Shown here: piece after piece, positions 28,458 through 28,554 of the stretch
Numbering within the stretch: the stretch's first letter is position 1
Layout of the letters: every line of letters begins with the position of its first letter
Assembly (NCBI RefSeq): GCF_000344685.1
Contig: NW_006920421.1
Location: forward strand, 704,848 to 733,401
From: Gloeophyllum trabeum ATCC 11539
Lineage: Eukaryota; Basidiomycota; Agaricomycetes; Gloeophyllales; Gloeophyllaceae
Direction: 5' to 3'
Length of the DNA: 28,554 nucleotides
The notes under the pieces: model-generated
Databases searched by the model: none
What the model was told of the DNA's origin: nothing
The model's input: the letters and a program-made list of their open reading frames with translations, nothing else
Translations under genes and position numbers: made by a program

Positions 28458-28554
28458 ATGGTATTCCCGCTACCGACGCCTGTCCGGCGACCGTCGCGTC
28501 GATTGTACCTACAACCGCCAAAGATTGTGCGCAGTATATCGACCTTGGTCCATA
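28458..28554 (+). CDS. possible 5' end of a gene cut by the window edge
   Basis: ATG at 28458 opens 32 codons that run off the right end without a stop: MVFPLPTPVRRPSRRLYLQP then PKIVRSISTLVH. The segment is rich in arginine, leucine and serine with no acidic residue, as in mitochondrial targeting sequences. A TATA-like ATATATA lies just upstream. With so little sequence, product and reality are uncertain. Confidence 0.33.
   Translation, partial: MVFPLPTPVRRPSRRLYLQPPKIVRSISTLVH

Overview
The window looks like nuclear DNA of a basidiomycete fungus of the Agaricomycetes type. Genes are dense and broken by many short introns (about 43-69 nt, GT...AG). Several small secreted proteins have clear signal peptides, promoters often carry a TATA box 45-100 nt before the ATG, and protein families typical of these fungi are present. 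No bacterial-style operons, CRISPR arrays or convincing tRNA/rRNA genes were seen. All gene models were spliced by hand: every listed junction keeps the reading frame, but none is backed by transcripts.

Left part (1-8,180): a small cysteine-rich secreted protein (minus); a PIF/Harbinger-type MITE with a TAA target duplication (1619-1907); a 1,183-residue kelch membrane protein with a very long serine-rich cytoplasmic tail (plus); and, tail-to-tail with it, an F-box protein (minus).

Middle (8,180-15,350): a complete seven-exon CTU2/NCS2 gene, the partner subunit of the cytosolic tRNA wobble-uridine thiolase (minus). It is followed by the most interesting part of the window, three related genes for cysteine-free secreted proteins with hydrophobic C-termini (two plus, one minus). 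All three have four exons with the same intron phases (1, 0, 2). Between the second and third lie a 23-nt G homopolymer, a near-palindromic MITE-like element and further repeats.

Right-middle (15,350-22,390): a decayed partial copy (about 16,795-17,520) of the neighbouring 11-exon seven-transmembrane protein gene (18,042-19,806, both minus), a small secreted double-psi beta-barrel protein (plus), and a Frag1/DRAM/Sfk1 six-helix membrane protein (plus).

Right (22,390-28,554): an A1-family aspartic protease with signal peptide and C-terminal membrane anchor (plus), a three-exon small secreted protein (minus), about 2 kb without a recognisable gene, and possibly the start of a gene with a mitochondrial-type N-terminus running off the right edge.

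Taken together, most genes encode secreted or cell-surface proteins (kelch membrane protein, three-member secreted family, double-psi barrel protein, membrane aspartic protease, two other small secreted proteins, two multi-span membrane proteins). CTU2 and the F-box protein are the clear intracellular ones.
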